Shown one piece after another: positions 7,611-9,378 of a DNA stretch of 9,378 bases; position 1 is the first letter of the stretch, and each line of letters opens with the position of its first letter. The position numbers and the translations under genes are program-made. The stretch is from JBMYQA01 sp049600855. GTDB lineage: Bacteria; Bacteroidota; Bacteroidia; Cytophagales; Flammeovirgaceae. The notes beneath the pieces are model-generated. The model ran no database searches and was not told where the DNA came from. It saw nothing but the letters and a program-made list of their open reading frames with translations. The stretch lies in contig JBMYQA010000245.1 of NCBI GenBank assembly GCA_049600855.1, forward strand, positions 1 through 9,378, written 5' to 3'.

Positions 7611-7694
7611 ATGAATCAAGTGCTAAAGCAGCAAGCCGAGGAGATGATGAGCCAGCGTGATTTCATCAAATCGCAAAACGAAGAATTGAATTAA
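7611..7694 (+). CDS. 27-codon coiled-coil mini-ORF, possibly a gene remnant
   Basis: ATG 7611 to TAA 7692-7694 encodes 27 residues rich in Gln, Glu and Lys. Its core, AEEMMSQRDFIKSQNEEL, resembles the signalling coiled coil (QRDxIxxQNEEL) that precedes kinase, phosphatase or cyclase domains in many Bacteroidota sensor proteins. It begins 16 nt after the kinase stop. After the TAA, a different frame (7694-7747) reads NLIQENPTYLLSNSLSD and then stops, which could be a frameshifted continuation or chance. I see no catalytic domain nearby. It may be a degraded end of a lost signalling gene, a real small protein, or coincidence; the remnant reading seems most likely, with low certainty. Confidence 0.3.
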   Translation: MNQVLKQQAEEMMSQRDFIKSQNEELN

Positions 7695-7739
7695 ACCTGA
7701 TCCAAGAAAACCCCACTTACCTCCTTTCAAATTCCCTTA

Positions 7740-7756
7740 GCGATTAGTAAAATCGC
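7740..7756. repeat. inverted repeat GCGATT/AATCGC upstream of lpdA
   Basis: GCGATT (7740-7745) and AATCGC (7751-7756) are exact reverse complements around AGTAA. A run of five T follows only 14 nt later (7770-7774), so this is a poor terminator for the two-component operon. Because it lies where a -33 element would sit relative to the candidate -7 box at 7768, an operator role is also possible. Only the symmetry is certain. Confidence 0.3.
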
Positions 7757-7767
7757 CCAACAAAGTC

Positions 7768-7775
7768 TATTTTTG
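7768..7775 (+). promoter_or_regulatory. candidate Bacteroidota -7 element for lpdA
   Basis: TATTTTTG at 7768-7775 matches the Bacteroidota -7 consensus TAnnTTTG exactly. The -33 position is weak: TTAG at 7744-7747, about 20 nt upstream, is the nearest match to TTTG. Transcription would begin near 7782 and leave a leader of roughly 85 nt before lpdA. A match of this length is expected by chance fairly often in AT-rich DNA, so this is a suggestion only. Confidence 0.3.
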
Positions 7776-7778
7776 TGC

Positions 7779-7797
7779 CGCTCGCAGGTGGCGGGTG
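7779..7797 (+). promoter_or_regulatory. small GC-rich hairpin in the lpdA leader
   Basis: CGCTCGC (7779-7785) can pair with GCGGGTG (7791-7797) around loop AGGTG, giving seven pairs of which two are G-T wobbles. It is a short GC-rich patch in otherwise AT-rich DNA at the expected start of the lpdA transcript. No known riboswitch or leader-peptide pattern was recognised. The remaining leader (7798-7867) shows no other structure that I can support. Confidence 0.22.
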
Positions 7798-7867
7798 AGT
7801 TCAGGTTAGTGATTTTGAGTTTCAAAATTCATCTAATCGTAGTTATCAACTTTAAAACACGTAGTTT

Positions 7868-9262
7868 ATGTCGGCAAAATATGACTTGATTGTAATAGGC
7901 AGCGGCCCTGGAGGTTACCCAGCTGCTATTCGTGCTTCTCAATTAGGAATGAAAGTTGGCGTAGTAGAAAAAGCAGAGTTAGGCGGTATTTGCTTAAACT
8001 GGGGCTGTATTCCTACAAAAGCTTTATTGAAAAGTGCACAAGTTTTTGAATATATCCAACACGCTTCTGACTACGGAATCAATGTTTCGGAATCATCTGC
8101 TGATTTTGGAGGAATGGTACAGCGTAGTAGAGATGTAGCTGCGGGAATGAGCAAAGGCATTGAATTCCTTTTCAAGAAAAATAAAATTGAAAAACTATTA
8201 GGTTTTGGTAAGCTTTTGGGAAATAATAAAGTTGAAGTAACCGCAGCTGATGGCACCAAAACCACTTATGAAGCCAACAACATTATTTTGGCAACAGGAG
8301 CTCGCGCACGTGAATTGCCCAACATTAAAATCGACAACGAAAAAATCATTGGCTATCGCAAGGCGATGACCTTGGATAAAAAACCCAACTCGATGGTTGT
8401 GATTGGCTCTGGAGCCATCGGAATGGAGTTTGCCTATTTCTATCATGCCATTGGTGTGGATGTAACTGTGGTTGAATTTATGCCTAGAATCGTTCCAAAT
8501 GAAGATGCTGATGTGTCGAAACAACTGGAACGTGAATACAAGAAAAAAGGCATGAAAATTATGACCAAGTCGGCTGTAAAGTCAGTAGACACTTCGGGGG
8601 AAGGTTGTAAGGTGTTGGTAGAAACCAAGAAAGGAGAAGTTACGCTCGAATGTGACATCGTGCTTTCAGCAGTAGGAATTACGACTAACTTAGAGGGAAT
8701 TGGTTTAGAAGAGGTAGGCGTAGCGACAGATCGCGGCAAAGTATTAGTAGATGAGTACTACAAAACCAATATTCCAAACATTTATGCCATTGGCGATATT
8801 ACAGCTGGCCCAGCGTTAGCGCACGTAGCCACTGCTGAAGGCATCATCTGCGTAGAAAAGATCGCAGGTCATGATCCAGAGCCATTGGACTACAACAATA
8901 TCCCAGGATGTACTTACTGCATCCCTGAAATTGCCTCAGTAGGTTACACCGAAGAGCAAGCTAAAGAGGCAGGTTATGACATTAAAGTAGGGAAGTTCCC
9001 ATTCTCGGCATCGGGTAAAGCCAAAGCCGCAGGAGCATCATCAGGTTTCGTAAAAGTGATATTCGATGCCAAATACGGCGAGTGGTTAGGCTGCCACATG
9101 ATTGGCGCCAATGTCACCGAAATGATTGCCGAAGCCGTAGCCGCTCGTAAGCTCGAAACTACAGGTCACGAAATTATCAAATCGGTACACCCACACCCAA
9201 CAATGTCAGAAGCCATTATGGAAGCTGCCGCTGCCGCTTATGATGAGGTGATTCACTTATAG
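7868..9262 (+). CDS. lpdA: dihydrolipoyl dehydrogenase (E3)
   Basis: This encodes a 464-residue flavoprotein that re-oxidises dihydrolipoamide with NAD+, as the E3 subunit of the pyruvate, 2-oxoglutarate and branched-chain 2-oxoacid dehydrogenase complexes and of the glycine cleavage system. The FAD-binding GSGPGG (11-16), redox disulfide GGICLNWGCIPTK with Cys42 and Cys47, ATGAR (142-146), NAD-binding GSGAIG (180-185), second FAD motif AIGD (Asp310), and the C-terminal HPHPTMSE with catalytic His443 and Glu448 are all present. Length is standard and no N-terminal lipoyl domain is fused. It is separated from the kinase gene by 273 nt with its own promoter candidate, so it is probably an independent housekeeping unit. 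No E1 or E2 gene is in the window, so the complex it serves cannot be named. Confidence 0.97.
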   Translation: MSAKYDLIVIGSGPGGYPAAIRASQLGMKVGVVEKAELGGICLNWGCIPTKALLKSAQVFEYIQHASDYGINVSESSADFGGMVQRSRDVAAGMSKGIEFLFKKNKIEKLLGFGKLLGNNKVEVTAADGTKTTYEANNIILATGARARELPNIKIDNEKIIGYRKAMTLDKKPNSMVVIGSGAIGMEFAYFYHAIGVDVTVVEFMPRIVPNEDADVSKQLEREYKKKGMKIMTKSAVKSVDTSGEGCKVLVETKKGEVTLECDIVLSAVGITTNLEGIGLEEVGVATDRGKVLVDEYYKTNIPNIYAIGDITAGPALAHVATAEGIICVEKIAGHDPEPLDYNNIPGCTYCIPEIASVGYTEEQAKEAGYDIKVGKFPFSASGKAKAAGASSGFVKVIFDAKYGEWLGCHMIGANVTEMIAEAVAARKLETTGHEIIKSVHPHPTMSEAIMEAAAAAYDEVIHL

Positions 9263-9273
9263 GCAAATAATAT

Positions 9274-9318
9274 ATGGGCTGTACGGGCGTAAAATCTTGC
9301 GCCCATACAAATGCCCAT
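9274..9318. repeat. 45-nt imperfect palindrome downstream of lpdA
   Basis: The core 9280-9309 is a 30-bp near-palindrome: TGTA pairs with TACA, GGGCG with CGCCC, and the pairing continues through one G-T wobble into the centre, with mismatches at C9284/A9305 and A9293/C9296. Outside it, ATGGGC (9274-9279) pairs with GCCCAT (9313-9318), leaving AAT (9310-9312) as a bulge. It begins 11 nt after the lpdA stop. On RNA this would be a long stable hairpin that could end or protect the lpdA transcript, but no T-run follows. The long, slightly mismatched symmetry and GC-rich arms also fit a dispersed REP- or MITE-like extragenic element. Confidence 0.55.
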
Positions 9319-9329
9319 TAAACAGGGAT

Positions 9330-9378
9330 TTTCCAAACATCAATAAAATTTCCAAAAAATATCAATCGCAAATTTGGA
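9330..9378. repeat. AT-rich end of window with short TTTCCAAA repeats
   Basis: TTTCCAAA occurs at 9330-9337 and 9349-9356, 19 bp apart. Each copy is followed by ATCAAT (9339-9344 and 9361-9366, after spacers of different length), and the inverted form TTTGGA lies at 9373-9378 on the window edge. No open frame of note is present. This could be the start of a downstream control region or simply AT-rich drift; with the window ending here it cannot be judged. Confidence 0.2.

Noticed and set aside
8071..8739. Overlapping minus-strand open frames within lpdA
   Set aside because: They lie wholly inside a conserved gene with intact catalytic motifs, have no recognisable domains, and are ordinary antisense shadows.

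Overview
The window looks like chromosomal DNA of a Bacteroidota bacterium, probably of the Cytophagia/Saprospiria type. It is moderately AT-rich by eye. Start codons are preceded by A/T-rich leaders rather than clear Shine-Dalgarno sequences, the best promoter candidate resembles the Bacteroidota -7 element TAnnTTTG, and the proteins read like members of that phylum. Genus-level placement is not possible from sequence alone. All genes lie on the + strand.

Positions 2-4775 hold the end of a periplasmic adaptor gene, a TolC-family outer-membrane protein, an ABC ATPase and two different FtsX/MacB-type permeases. Together these make a tripartite, MacAB-like ABC exporter in which the ATPase and two half-size permeases are separate proteins. 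Gaps are short (ATGA overlap, 70, 21 and 19 nt), so this reads as one operon. The 70-nt gap between tolC-like and ATPase genes carries a cluster of small, partly GC-rich hairpins.

Positions 4776-4911 are non-coding and contain a perfect 16-bp inverted repeat (4832-4890) flanked by a possible TA duplication, which resembles a small non-autonomous mobile element. After it come an NtrC-type sigma-54 response regulator (start 4912, GAFTDA instead of GAFTGA) and an NtrB-type histidine kinase (start 6284, overlapping by 17 nt). The kinase has two membrane segments with almost no periplasmic loop, then HAMP, PAS, HisKA and HATPase domains. The likely logic is that the kinase senses a membrane or transporter-derived signal, phosphorylates the regulator, and the regulator activates a sigma-54 promoter of the exporter operon. 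That promoter would lie upstream of this window; none is visible here.

Positions 7595-7867 separate this module from a housekeeping gene. The gap holds a 27-codon coiled-coil mini-ORF that looks like a signalling-protein scrap, a small inverted repeat, a promoter candidate and a leader hairpin. Next is lpdA (dihydrolipoyl dehydrogenase, 7868-9262), complete with all catalytic motifs. A 45-nt imperfect palindrome follows it (9274-9318), and the window ends in AT-rich DNA with short TTTCCAAA repeats.

I see no tRNA, rRNA, CRISPR array, complete insertion sequence or phage gene. The exporter plus two-component arrangement is a known type of locus. The least explained parts are the two palindromic elements, the mini-ORF and the membrane-embedded kinase beside an ABC exporter.
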